Source of the DNA: Blastomussa wellsi
Taxonomy: Eukaryota; Cnidaria; Anthozoa; Scleractinia; Plerogyridae
Length of the DNA: 64,000 bases
Reading direction: 5' to 3'
NCBI GenBank assembly: GCA_947652115.1
Contig: OX393569.1
Span: forward strand, 7,631,294-7,695,293
The notes beneath the pieces were generated by a model that worked only from the letters and a program-made list of their open reading frames with translations, ran no database searches and had not been told where the DNA came from. Positions within the stretch are counted from its first letter, which is position 1. Each line of letters opens with the position of its first letter. Shown here piece after piece: positions 21,773 through 33,537 of the stretch. The translations under genes and the position numbers were made by a program.

Positions 21773-21900
21773 TCTCGTAGCTCAGTGGATAGAGCGCCCG
21801 CCCGGTGTTCTGGAGGTCATGGGTTCGATTCCTGTCGGGGACTCAGAATTTTTCTTTGTCCCACGCCCGTGTCAAGTTGATTAATTACTTTCACAGCTTT
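21773..21900 (+). repeat. tRNA-derived SINE copy
   Basis: The head GTTCTCGTAGCTCAGTGG (A box TAGCTCAGTGGATAGAGC) and B box GGTTCGATTCC are in tRNA order, and the 5' GTTCTCG can pair with the 3' CGGGGAC like an acceptor stem. A shared non-tRNA tail (ACTCAGAATTTTTCTTTGTCCC) shows it is a SINE and not a tRNA gene. Relatives are at 21470-21670 and 45595-45760. Confidence 0.8.
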
Positions 21901-24274
21901 AAAGTATATTGTACAAGAAAGTGGCTGTGTTGAAACACAGCCATTTTAATTCCATAAAGGTGCTTAGCAGTTACAGGCATTGGGTGGGATGGTGCTTTTT
22001 GGATAACAGGGAGGCCAAGATGATCACTCTGACAAGAGAACAAAATTTAAAGGAGCTCTGTCATGACATTTTGAGTCACTTTTTGCGACAAATCAAATTC
22101 CTCTTAAAATGAAGAAAACCTTTAAAAAAATTAAATAATATTTTATTAAGGAAGAAAATCCCAGAGATAATACTTGTTAAAATTGTTACACCAACTGACA
22201 GGAACAAGGATGGTTAAAGAGCCTGACCCACTTTGCATCACACGCCTCTATTACTGTTATTGTTATCACAAAAAGCGATTGTACAAAAAATAACGAACCC
22301 CAAAGAAAGAAAAATTACGGAGAAGTATATTTTCGAAAAGATGTCACCCGCTTGAAGCATTCAACGTCGCTAGAAACAGATAAAATATGTAGGTCGCTAC
22401 AACTCGCTTTTTCGGGGGGGCCCAAAAATGGTGGTTTGAGTCGCGACGATAATTGGGTGGGTCAGATTCTTTAAGGATAAAGAAGATTGAGACGGATTAC
22501 AAATGACAAATTCTAAAACTTTAGGCTAAATTTTACAAAATGTGCAAACCATGACGTAGCTCCTTTCATATAAGGAAACTTGTGGCAACAAAATACATAT
22601 ATGTCTTGCAAAAGATCACCCACCCAGACTTTCCTACAAAGAAGCCAGGTTAAGCCAGTTGACATGGTGTACGTGCAGTACCTAAGTGCTATATGTGGCT
22701 ATTCCTTGAGGTCATTATTGTTTCAAAATAATTATACTGTGAGAAGGAAAAGTTCAAAACCTGTTAGAACATTGTCCCGTAACGATACCTTCTGTGAGAA
22801 GTGTTACTGCGAAACTAAGAAAACCGCTAACACCAGAAATATTTAGGGAATGTTGTTGCATTACAAGGAAAAAGCCAATCAGGTGTGAGAAAACTAAACT
22901 GCAAACAGCAATGGCAATAATTAGTTTGCAGTTTTGAGGTTTGTTCACATGTCCTGAACTTTATTATGATTGGTCAGTACACAATCAACATACCTGAAAC
23001 ATTTCGGGTGATTGACAGAAATATCTGAAAAAGAAGTTTCTTTGCCTAATTTCAATATAGTGCTCATCTTCCAGTTCTCCTTTTCCAGTGACATTATTGC
23101 AATTAGATGTATATAGTGAATGAGAAGGGACCGGAAAGAGGAAAGCAAGGTTACGTACATTGCCATGGATACTCCTCTTTACTTTTCTTAAACCTCAGTC
23201 CTGAAAGAGACCAACATTAATTTTCTCTTCACAATATCAATACTCTATTGAGAAACGGTTATGAGAATTAAGAAAATAATCATCACAGCACAATTGCTTT
23301 GATCTCAAAAAAAGCTATATAAAAGAAATTTCTTAGATCTTTTAACAAATTCTCTCAACTAATACTATACACAAATGTGCAAGCATCAGCCAGGCTTTAT
23401 ATGTAGATAATGCAAGGGCTCAAGGACAGACAGAGATCTTATTCAGACACTTAATCTCTTGAATTGCAAAAGGATTCTTTTCCAAGAAAGGTAGGGAGTT
23501 TGTTCCCACCACCCTTATTATTTCCCATCCCCATAGAGTTCCTACCCCCATTAACCTAATTTCCATACTCCACCCCTTCCCACCCCCCCCCCCCCCCTGC
23601 CCCCCTGCCACCTGACTCTGTCCCATTCCACCTCTGGTGCTTGGGCCATGACCTCCTTTCTTGTCCAGTGCCTGTTACTTTACCTGATGCGATACCTGTC
23701 CCTTGTCCATATATATGAATTATTACCCTCAGAGTTCCTCATGAATCTGCTACCCATTTTTATGCCTGGGTGGATAAAGGCTACACATGTATGAGATGAA
23801 AGTGTCTTGCCTTTCAGTTAATCTATTTAATGATAATTTAATGTTAAATAATATGACGTTCCATGAAATTGTTAAAGCATAATCCTATGAAATATTGACG
23901 CACATTGGCAAAATAAATCAAGATATAGAAAAACATTAAAACATTAAAGTAACTGTTACTGTCAACAATTTATTTTGCCAAAACAAATTTACAAGCTTTC
24001 CAGAAACCTTGGAGAAAAGGATTTCCCATCTCATACAAAGTACACCAAATTCGCATTTTTTTGGATGTAACACACAAAGTTAATACAGGAACAAAAGTTT
24101 GAAATCTTTACAAATATGTTAAAAGACTGTTACAGTGATTTGATTGCACTAAATGAATGAATGCAGCATTTTTGGATTTTTTTTTCTCATTGGTAAATAA
24201 CAAAGAGCAATTGTCCGAGTCTCTCTGTCTTCTTGTTGATATTTCAAAAAAAAGTCTCTCCACCATGTTCCAGG

Positions 24275-27200
24275 TTATTTCTTTCCTTCAATACTTTCTC
24301 TCAGTCTTTTCACAATGGCTTGTTTCTCTCGTACTTGTTTTTCAAGTTCATTAGCTTGTGTCTCCTAATGAAATAAAAAAACACAAGCCTCTGTTACATA
24401 AGACAAAAGTTGAAGTCCGTTCTAAGCAAAGGGGTTGAAGGAGACATGTGGCCCATCAGCAACAATGATTACCTGTGGTTACGAGGCACAGATCCAGACT
24501 AGTTTCCACCAATTCACAGAATTAGTCAAAAGCTTAAAAATACCCAGAAATGCCACTTACAGTAATGTAGTCAATACCGAAAACCTATCCCGAGAAAGCA
24601 TACACCCTGACCCCCTACAGGCTTTGCCTAAGTGGTACAATTTTTCCTGTATCCAAACGTGGTTTTGTAAAGGAAGTAGCAGATTTGCTGTTCCATCTAA
24701 GGTTAATTCATAGAATGTATGAAAATTGACTATTGGTACATTGATTTTTTTTTTCATGTTGAATTTGACAGTAGATGGGAACTGACTCTTGTGTACTGCG
24801 GTAATGGTACCTGAGAGCACTAGAGACAGCCTATATGTACATTGTACATGTATGTGGTCCTCTCTTCACCATGTCAGCAGCAGGGAAAAGTTATAGAATC
24901 TTACAACCATGTAAGTTTGTACAGCAAAACCCAGAAAAGTGCACACCTACAATTATTTCTGGAATGTTGTTTCTTGACCAATCAGGTATGAGATGAAACC
25001 GCACTTGACGTAACCACAAAGGTTTGGATTAGTCACAAAACAACAAGTTGGTTTTCTTCTATGATAATACCATTTTAAAATACTAAAATTGTCATTATTG
25101 TTCTATTTCGGAGCTTATGAGAATAACCATGACAAATATGCAATGCTGCATTTGATTATAATTTGAGTAGCTCTCAGACACATTGTCTGGCTGGGTCTGA
25201 TCGTGTTTGTTCAATTGAACATCACTTTTCAGTGAAGTATTGTTCATAATTATGCTCTGCTAATGCATAAGCTCTCAAATAGAACATTAATAACAATTTC
25301 AGTATTTATAATGACTAATCAAACCTTTTAGGATAATTACTCTTGCAGATTCCTGCAGTTGCATATTGTGTTTTCATCTTGCATCTGATTGGTCGCGAAA
25401 AAATAAACATTCTGGAAATAATTTCAGGTATTCACGGTTTTCAGGTTTCATTGTAACATACAGAACATTTTCCCCATATCCTATGTGTGGTTAGGTTTGA
25501 TTGGGTCACAAAAATGCAATCAAACGTTCCATTGGGTTCGATTAGTTTGACTGAGTTCGAGTAGGTTATTTGGGGGCAATTTTACTTTAGATTTTTAGAG
25601 TGTGTTTGATTCACAATCACACTCTCCCAATGTAAAGCCCAAGGAGGGACCCCAGGTATATCTGGGGTGTAGGATTACAATTGACTTCCCCACCCTCAGG
25701 AATTTCACTAATTCTGGACCCCAGGGCGGCGATATTTGATTTTTTTGCAAAGAGGAATGGGACCTCGACACATTGTCACATTGTCCTCGTCTGTGCTGCC
25801 ATCTTGAAATGTTCTCATGGAGAAGTCTGAACTAATATGGCTGTTTTGGAGGTAATGACAAGCCTTTCTAAGAAGTGGACTTCCAACTCCTGCACCATGT
25901 CATAAATGTGACGATGCAAAATTTGTGCCACTTAATAATTGAGTAACACTGAATGAAACACCATGACGGGAGGAAATATTGTGCTTGCAGGAAGGTATGT
26001 AAACATCAAGTATCATTCATTACTCGGGCTTCCATAGGAATACCCGAGTTTAAAATTGGGAACAGCTTTTGCAGATAGTAGAAAGGTCAGTGGAACACAC
26101 GGTGTGTTTGGTCTGGTTTATGAGCAACTCTTTAGAGTAAATCCTTTATTGAGCAGCCATCTAGATTTGGTCGAGCTATCTAGGGAGTTTTTAGCATTTG
26201 GAGGATCATCTACAACTGCCAAAACTGATGAACATTTAACATTACGAACAACTGCACTTTTGATATGCAATGGAGTTTTCCCATAAATAGAAGAGTCTTC
26301 TCAAGATGCAAGTGGTGCCATATTAAAGCTTGGTCACTTTATAAAAGAAACGAAAAATGAAATGAGTACTTTGAGCAGTTTTGGGGCAACTACTGATTAG
26401 ATTTATCAATAATGTCGAACATTTTCGAAACTGGGGGGCTGCCCCACATATTCCGCGGATCCTCCGCCCCCTTGGGGGGCTTAACATTGATAGGTGCATT
26501 AGGCTATTGCATTTATTTTTTTGAAATCTCCCCGTTGAAAAACAGTGGAATTCTTTTTGGGAAGAGGAGAAAAATTGTGGATTCATCCAGGAGTAAGATT
26601 GGAATTAAAAGGAATTCTTAGGGGGGATCAGTAAAAAGTTATGGAATTTTTTTGGGGTAAAACCCAGAAATCCTTTGGATTTCATCAGATAGAAACACAT
26701 TTTTAATGGCATTCCATAGGGGTCAGCACATTTTTAACAGATTTCTTTATGGATTTATTTAGGGGTGAGAAAATTTCCAAGGGATTACTTTAGGGGTTAG
26801 ACTGAAAGACCTATCCTCCAGTGCTGTCAATAAGTTTTGAAGTAGACGGCGCCAATGGGAAAGTAGGCGGCAGCCTACTTTTCGAGCGGCGAAGGCGCGA
26901 GCCTCCTAGGGGGGTCTGGGGGCATGCCCCCCCAGAAAATTTTGAAATTTAGATGCTCGGAAATGCTATTTTCAACGGTTTCCTGACAGTATTTGGGCCT
27001 AAAGAACAACCAAAATTAAGACTATATTAACCATGTTTTATGTTTATTACAACCGTTCTTTTCCTCAAAATCTCAATCACTGGCTTTTAGAAAAGAGCAA
27101 AATGATAAATCTTCAAATGCTGATTAAAAAAATTAAATTTAATGTTTTAAGTTCATTTGGTCCTTTTGACTTTGCCCTGTGGAAACCTGGTGTAGACTAA

Positions 27201-30200
27201 TTGGTAAGAAAACTGAAAGTTAAAGTAATTCGTCCATATCTGATTCAAATGCACTGTCTTCTGACGAGAATGTGAGATCAAGTTCCTTTGCAAGTTGTTC
27301 AACTTCCTCTTCCTGCCCTAGGGTGGAAGGTGCGAGATAATTAACTTCCCCTTGGTCAGAACTTGGCAGTTCTTGTATTTCTTCATCTTGTATGCAGCCG
27401 CCTCCTCCTTCTTCTTCTCCTTCCTCCACTTCGTCCTGCTCTTTTTGTGCATTTGGCATAGCCCTTTCCTTTTGCTGAAGACGAGAAGACCGTGGCAGTT
27501 TTCTTCTGTGCTTCATTTCCTTCCATAACGCCACTGCCTTGTTGATCACAGCTTCAGATTCTTTTACTGGTGGTCCATTAATGGAAATATGAAGCAGACT
27601 TTCGAGCATCTCTTTCTTCAGGGAATTTCTCAGGCGTGTTTTTAGGCGCTTAAGGGCACTTGCCCCCCTTTCCGGCCATGCATTTGAAACAGCCATAGAG
27701 AGGCAGATTTCTGCGACTTGTAACAGCAAGGGATAACTTCTACGGTAGGATTCTTTATGCCTCAGGAACCTCTGTAGGGCCCATTCTGTGGAAGTTGTAG
27801 AAGGCGAAGGAATAGCCTGATAGTCCTTACTCCAGTCGGACAGCTCATACTTGAAGTTATTCCATTCAGCTTCCAGTTTAAGGCGTTTGCTGCTGTTCTC
27901 ATCTCCACTAAAAAAGTGATTTGCAAGAGTTTGGATATCGTTTTGTCCATATCCTACAAACTCAGAGTTTGCAATAGGCATGGAAAGTGGATCGAAGATA
28001 CGGAAGGATGAAACGACTGGCAAAGAGTGCTGGAAGCGTTGGTCTATATTGTCTGTCAAGGCTGTCACATATTGGGAGCATTGGTCGTGCATCTTTGCCT
28101 CTGTCTTCTTAATCTCATCTTCACTGAACTCTAGGCAAGCAAGTTTCCCAGTTGTTGTCTCCTTTCGGAAATCTTTCACAGTGATGTTTTCTTGAACAAG
28201 TCTGTTAAGCGAATCTTTAGATGCTTTGATGGCAGGAGAAATACGAGAAAAAGATATAGAGCCCTTTTGAAACACCTTACTAAGAGTCGAGAGCACAGGC
28301 AGAACACCTTTTAAGATGTACAGAACACCAATGAAATCAGGTTTCTTCAACTTCTTAAGGAGGCCTACAGCTGTAGGATTAGAGTCCTTGTTCTGGTACC
28401 ATCTCAAGGTCTGAAGAAGGGCTGGCAAGTTTCGACACACACTCTCTACAGACTTATCCAGAGATAGCCATCTTGTTCGGCATGCTTTCTGTACCTTTGT
28501 TGCGAGTTTTACTTTGCTCTTTTCAGACATGCTTTCAAGCTCCTTCATCTCAGAGGAAATTTGCACGTAAACTGCTGACCTTGCTGCGGAGTTTTCAAAG
28601 AAACTCCATAGCTGCCGAAGGACAGTTTCTACTTGCGATATTGGGGTCAGGTTGTCATTTGCATCGTTGCAAGCAAGGGCGAGGCGATGGCAGATACAGT
28701 GAATGTTAATGAGGGTTGGGACTGTTTCTCTCAGCTTCGCTGCCACCCCATTGCGAGAGCCTGTCATGACACTTGCCCCATCACTGGCTAGACTGCCGAG
28801 CTTGTTGAGTTCCAAACCATCTTTTGACAGTTCTTCTCTGATTAGTTTCACAATGGTCTCTGCATTTGCTGATGTTGAGTTTTCCAAGACATTCTGAATG
28901 GACAGGAAATGGACCTCTGGTGCACCTGTCTCTGGGTTAGCAAACTGTATAAAAGATATCAGCTGCTCTACCACGGAAACATCGGTGGCTTCATCCACCA
29001 TCAGGCCGTAGCTGTTTGCGTTCTTTACCTTCTTTAATATTTCATCCTTTAAAGCTTGGCCCAGCAACAAAAACAACTCTCGTTGTGAACCCTGAGATCT
29101 GTGATCAAAACGACGTATTTCAGGAACGCCAAGAATTTCCTCAAGTTCTAACAAAGATGTGAACTTACGATTAGCAATTTCTTCTCTGGCCAACCAATAT
29201 GCCGACAGGAAAGCATGGTGCAACACTGAATCTTTTGTCTGTAGTTGGGTTTCAAACTCTTTGTGAAAGTATGACACTCGTTTATTGTGCTCCCTCTCGA
29301 TGGCCATCTCATGTTGTTTTGAGCCACTGTGTCCATCTTTTCCAACCAGTGCACTCTTTTTAAATCTTACAGCAGGAACCTGGTTAAACTTCTTTTGATG
29401 ATTATATGGATTTTCACAATCGTGCATTCTGCATAGCAGGCAAAACATACCATTCCCTTCTTCGTATACAAGCCACCACAAACCGGTCTTCACACAATAT
29501 CCAACTTCTCTGTCAAGAATCCACTCATGCTTAAAACGACCATCACATAATTTCTTACAACCTTCTTTGCATTTATAAAAATAGTGAAGGTTTGGTGACT
29601 CTTTAAAATACTGGCGTATTAGCTCAATTGCACGAGTAGTAGAAACAGGTTTAGTTGAACAATGTGTTGGCTTGTTTTCAGTGTCCACAGGGGCTGCTGC
29701 TGAAAAAAATAATAAACCATGGTTATTCTTGTCATATCTTGTACCACCTTATTTGCTGGAGCAAAATAGTTTTCAACAATTACAAATATGATTCATACCA
29801 ACTTCAACATGAGCTTCACCACTTTGAAGTGTACTTTCATTACATCCTCCTTCATTCCCTGTGGTGTTTTGAAAAAATCCATCACAAACTTTGTGATGGA
29901 ACTATCTTTAATAATTCCTTTGTGATATTAAAGATAGTTAGGATTTCGTGTTTTTAACCAACAATCCTGTGACTGAAACTCTCTCACACCAAAAAAAAAA
30001 TAAATGAAATAAAATAAAAAACACTACTGTACCTTTGGACGCCAACGTACCAACAGGTATACTTGTAAGCTCAACAGAACCCTCGCTTTCTGTCAGAAGA
30101 ATAAGCAAATACTGCAAATCAAAAAGTTGTCTCTTACTGACCTAAGCAACTTGGCACCAGACTGCGAGCAGTCTCTCGTTTGCTGTTAAATACGAAAAAC

Positions 30201-31879
30201 GGGAGCGATCGACGAGGGCCGTGAGTGGTGAAGCCACGATCCTACCTTGGCACTTGACATTGTTTCAATATTTCCCATAAAAGGAGCGAACAAAGTTACA
30301 GGGGTTTAATAAAGTACTACTACAACGAAATTAATGGTGATTGCTCTAAGAACCCGGTTCAAAGAAACCTGTAAGTGTGCTTTATGCATATCATGATTTC
30401 AAGCGTTAAAATCACAGAAATACAAAGGTTTTACATTATGCTTGTAATGAATGCGAAAATGAATAAAAAGGGCCGTACCTTTGCTTTGTTCACTCCATGG
30501 AGAGTGAAAAAACGAGCTCAGCAATGTCTGCCTCGGTTTCTTTGGCGCGCACGCCATTTTGGCATATGCGAAAGTCTGGGTTGTAGTCTTGTGAAAATGT
30601 CCCAGGCGTTCCATGACTCTTCGATCTGCCGTCGATCTGCTTCGACTTTTCACCGCTTCCACCGAAAGGTTAATACGTTTAAAACTCCAGAAATGTGCCT
30701 TTTCTTAGGCTCAGATACTTGATCCCGATGTTTTGCAATTATTTTTGCGGGATCTTTTCATTATTTTGAGCTGGTTTCTTGCTGGATCCTGTTCTGTGAA
30801 AATGTTGCAGGCGTTCCATGATCCTTCGATCAACTTCCATCGACACGGGAAAGGTAAACACGTTTAAACTCCTGAAATGCGTCTTTATTTCGACTCAAAC
30901 GTTTGAGGCAGTTGTGGCACAATTATTTTTGTGGGATTTTTTCCTTATTTTAAGTTTCTTACCAAAATTAACAGTAAAATGAGACTAAAGTAGCCAGCCA
31001 AAGATTGGTCAGTAGCCGGCTGTTTCGGCCGGCTACCGGCCCTTATTGACAGCACTGTCCTCAACAGGGAGGGGGGGGGGGGGGGGAGATTTTATGTGCG
31101 GATTTTAAATGGCACAGCCCATTCCCACATGTAGAGACCTTTCCTCCTCCTAATTGCCTGACGTTAAATGCAGGAATGGCTCCGGGACACTTAGATTTTT
31201 TTAGACTTTGATTTTTTTGTCTAATAAAGAGAAAAAAACAAAGTCAATTATAAAAGCACATAGGTGGAATCGATCCCGGGACACTCAGAACATGAGCTAT
31301 TCCTACTAACCACTACACTACCGAGGCCCGGCTGCCGAACACCGAAAATTTTAAGATTTTATAGTGTTACCCTTACCATTCTTGAGAGCTAACAGCATAA
31401 CCGCAGTGCTTAGTAGGCTAACCGGAATGCAAAAGTAGGCTAACCGGATTGCTTAATAGGCTAACCGCAGTGCTCAGTAGGCTAACCGGATTGCTTAGTA
31501 GGCTAACCGCAGTGTTATAATAGCCTAACCAGGGTGATTTTGTAGTCTAATTTAGCTAACCAAACTCGTTCCGGAGCCATTCCAGCAAAGCGCTACTCCT
31601 CTTAATTGCTGACTGGTTGAATAGGAGACTATCGGCACGTGATAGTCGCAAAGAAATAGGCAAAAACTATGGATGGAAATTCGTACTCGCACTAAAGGTC
31701 CCTGTCTACGCATGTATAGTACAACAAGTTCAATCTGGTTCACTGTACAATGTAAGTTTACCTACCCTGACTTCAATATCCCAATAATCACGCACGTAAA
31801 CACCTAAACCAGCTCCAATAGCTCCTCCGAACAGGATGATGCTGACTACCACACTTTTTCGTTTCAATAGATTGAGCAT
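24275..31879 (-). CDS. tentative two-exon gene, 67-residue membrane/coiled-coil protein (PET117-like?)
   Basis: Exon 1 (31879-31766) starts at the first ATG after an in-frame stop, downstream of a GCCATTTTG context typical of animal starts. It encodes a basic N-terminus, one membrane helix (VVVSIILFGGAIGAGLGVYV) and RDYWDIEVR, then donor AGG|GTAGGT. Exon 2 (24364-24275) follows acceptor TTTCATTAG in the same phase and encodes a charged helix (ETQANELEKQVREKQAIVK) ending in TAA. Size, single N-terminal helix, the GVxVxxxWD pattern and the following charged helix recall PET117, a cytochrome c oxidase assembly factor of the inner mitochondrial membrane. The match is by memory and weak. The intron would be 7.4 kb and contains a whole hAT element. 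A middle exon may be missing. Confidence 0.35.
24365..26818. other. intron or spacer without recognised gene
   Basis: AT-rich, with a few short open frames. The frame at 26056-26286 follows an AG and is leucine-rich, but I see no family. There is a low-complexity region of diverged GGGG/TTTT blocks at 26570-26800. No repeat with clear borders. Confidence 0.4.
26819..31057. mobile_element. 4.2-kb hAT-type DNA transposon, apparently intact
   Basis: Perfect 16-bp terminal inverted repeats CAGTGCTGTCAATAAG (26819-26834 and complement ending 31057). The flanks repeat TCCTC (26814-26818 and 31058-31062), again a 5-bp duplication. Left subterminal sequence has CGGC/AGCCTACTTT runs, and right subterminal sequence has GCCGGCTACTG/CGGCCGGCTAC. 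The transposase gene runs on the minus strand through almost the whole element. Clean ends and an unbroken main frame suggest a young, possibly active copy. Confidence 0.9.
27220..30557 (-). CDS. hAT transposase with spliced 5' exons, uninterrupted
   Basis: Exons on the minus strand: 30557-30479 (MACAPKKPRQTLLSSFFHSP), about 30089-30034, about 29870-29812, then the main exon from about 29699 to 27220. Junctions are all phase 1 and the frame is continuous. The main exon alone carries about 820 codons without a stop. Features: Cys/His zinc-finger region (CKKLCDGRF ... CLLCRMHDC ... HSGSKQHEMA), catalytic segments LMVDEATDVSVVEQL and LASDGASVMTGSRNGVAAKL, INIHCICHRLALAC, and the C-terminal PERGASALKRLKTRLRNSL with the conserved Glu. 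An acidic tail (many Glu and Asp) ends the protein. It resembles the hAT-derived family to which KIAA1586/C17orf113-type host genes belong. The true start is in exon 1; no ATG opens the long exon. Confidence 0.87.
31255..31335 (-). repeat. tRNA-like fragment
   Basis: On the minus strand: CTCGGTAGTGTAGTGGTTAG (A-box-like) and GGGATCGATTCC (B-box-like) about 40 nt apart. Probably the head of an old SINE. It lacks a paired acceptor stem. Confidence 0.5.
31386..31545 (+). repeat. minisatellite, unit about 26 bp
   Basis: Six or so diverged units of the form AGTAGGCTAACCGCAGTGCTT, alternating CGCAGTG and CGGATTG versions. Confidence 0.85.
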
Positions 31880-33537
31880 TACAACTTCGTACCGCAAAAA
31901 TCCCTTCAATATGACTCAGTTTCAGCCTTTACGACTTATGTGGCAGAAACAAAATGGCGACTACCTTTTGCTTTTGCTTCATGTAATAACACTTGTGGAG
32001 TCTTCAAAATACCGCTGACCACTTTTTTATTCTGGCCCGGAGCATCGTGCTGAGGTCTACGTCTATTTTTAAAATATCTAGATATTAATTGGTCTATTAT
32101 GTGGGTTGATTGTCTGCCAAAATTATTATTATTTTTAGCACAATAAAACGAAAGCCAAAAGGATTAAGGGGACACTGTCACGCCTGATTATACAAATTGT
32201 TATATGTGTTCTAATTTCCATATTATAATTTGTGCCAAATGCCACCAAATGCACCAATAAAATTGATAAAAACAATAGAGCAAGATAGAACAGGTATTTT
32301 GGGGAAATACAAGGATGGAAGTGGGTTGCAATTCATCAAAATTGATTTCTGGACAGGACAGAAATCAAAGCTGAAATTCTGGTGAAATTTTGAATCTTTT
32401 GAAGCTATTTTCTCTATTTATTTATTTCTTTGCTTTCACCACTTTTAGCATTTTTCTCCTTCTACTGCAAGACAATAAAGCACGATTACAGCAAGCTACA
32501 GGCCATACTTATTAAAATATGACAAATCAGGCGTACGCTTAAAGTGCCCTTTTAAGCGTACGTGTAGTTCCTCTGGTGAAACAGTTGCAGTAGCCCTAGT
32601 GAGCGCGAGAGATTTTCTTCAGTTATGCTAAAAATAATAAACTGAAATAATTTGAATTTTTTGCATATTTCGTTTGGAAAAGGATAAGCGTTGTTCAAAG
32701 AAATTATTCCATCAAATTAACGACAATTACCTTGGCATCTGTGTTGTATCTGTGTTCTGTCTGTATTTCCATTGTGTCAATCGGCGAGTCGTATTTGATC
32801 ACATTACTTTCGGGAATTCGATAATTGGATACAGTGTTATGGTTTAGTTCTAAAATTGAGCCCAATATATACCTAATTTCAATGATTGTTGTCATCAGAA
32901 AAAAAGTGCACTGAATTTTAAGAAAAAGGTAACAAGGAATTAACTAGCTAGGTATACGAACTACAATTCTGGATTGCAAGCAGTCATTTTATTTGAGGTC
33001 GCCACGCTCAATGCGCGGTTTTACGTGGATGATCTGCGTGGGCTATTTATGTCATCAAAGTTCGCGCCATATGATTGGCTATTTACTGATCCCTTTGGGA
33101 TAGGGGTGATCTAAAAATAACTTCAGACGGATTACCTTAGGAATAAGACCCATATGGGGAATTACCTCTCTTATCCTTTATCCTCTCTTGCTATAAGTCA
33201 TGATAAGTAAACATCCGCCACGCGATTGATTAACTGAAAATTTGCGATAGTGATGAGGGTAGAGAGGGAAGATGCGCAAGGACGTAGCTAGGGGCGTGGG
33301 GGCGTGGGGTGCCCGTGTACTGCTGTAAGAACAAAATAGTCAGCCGTCAGTTATCGGATAAAAAACTCGCAGCATATACAATAGCGTGTGTTAAAACACA
33401 AAAGAAAAGTGTCGAGTGTCTTTATGACAGTAAAAACGAGATTTTGCAGCTAAATAAATAGCATCAAAAATGATTTGTCTTAAGCACTGATGCACTGGTT
33501 CAAGCCGCAGTTATAAACAAGCATCTTTCTCATCGCA
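31880..33537. other. spacer between divergent genes
   Basis: This lies between the 5' end of the minus-strand small-protein gene and the 5' end of the plus-strand Gla/TSP-like gene, so it should contain both promoters. A fragment of the MITE family at 48541-48697 lies near 32030-32100. A minus-strand frame at 32732-32855 between AG and AAG|GTAATT could be an exon, but I do not recognise it. Confidence 0.4.

Larger units (their letters stand above)
20838..24274. other. intergenic repeats, no gene seen
   Basis: After the receptor stop this stretch holds SINE copies (21470-21670, 21773-21900), one copy of the AAAGGAGCT repeat (22040-22560), a C-rich low-complexity block (23520-23640) and AT-rich sequence. 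The open frames are short and lack recognisable domains or splice support. Confidence 0.5.

Noticed and set aside
21780..21850. Functional tRNA gene
   Set aside because: The A and B boxes and acceptor pairing are good, but the same head recurs with a common non-tRNA tail, which marks a SINE family.
26056..26286. 76-codon frame after an AG, leucine-rich
   Set aside because: No domain recognised, no donor, and no neighbour in phase. It may be chance or an exon of something I cannot identify.
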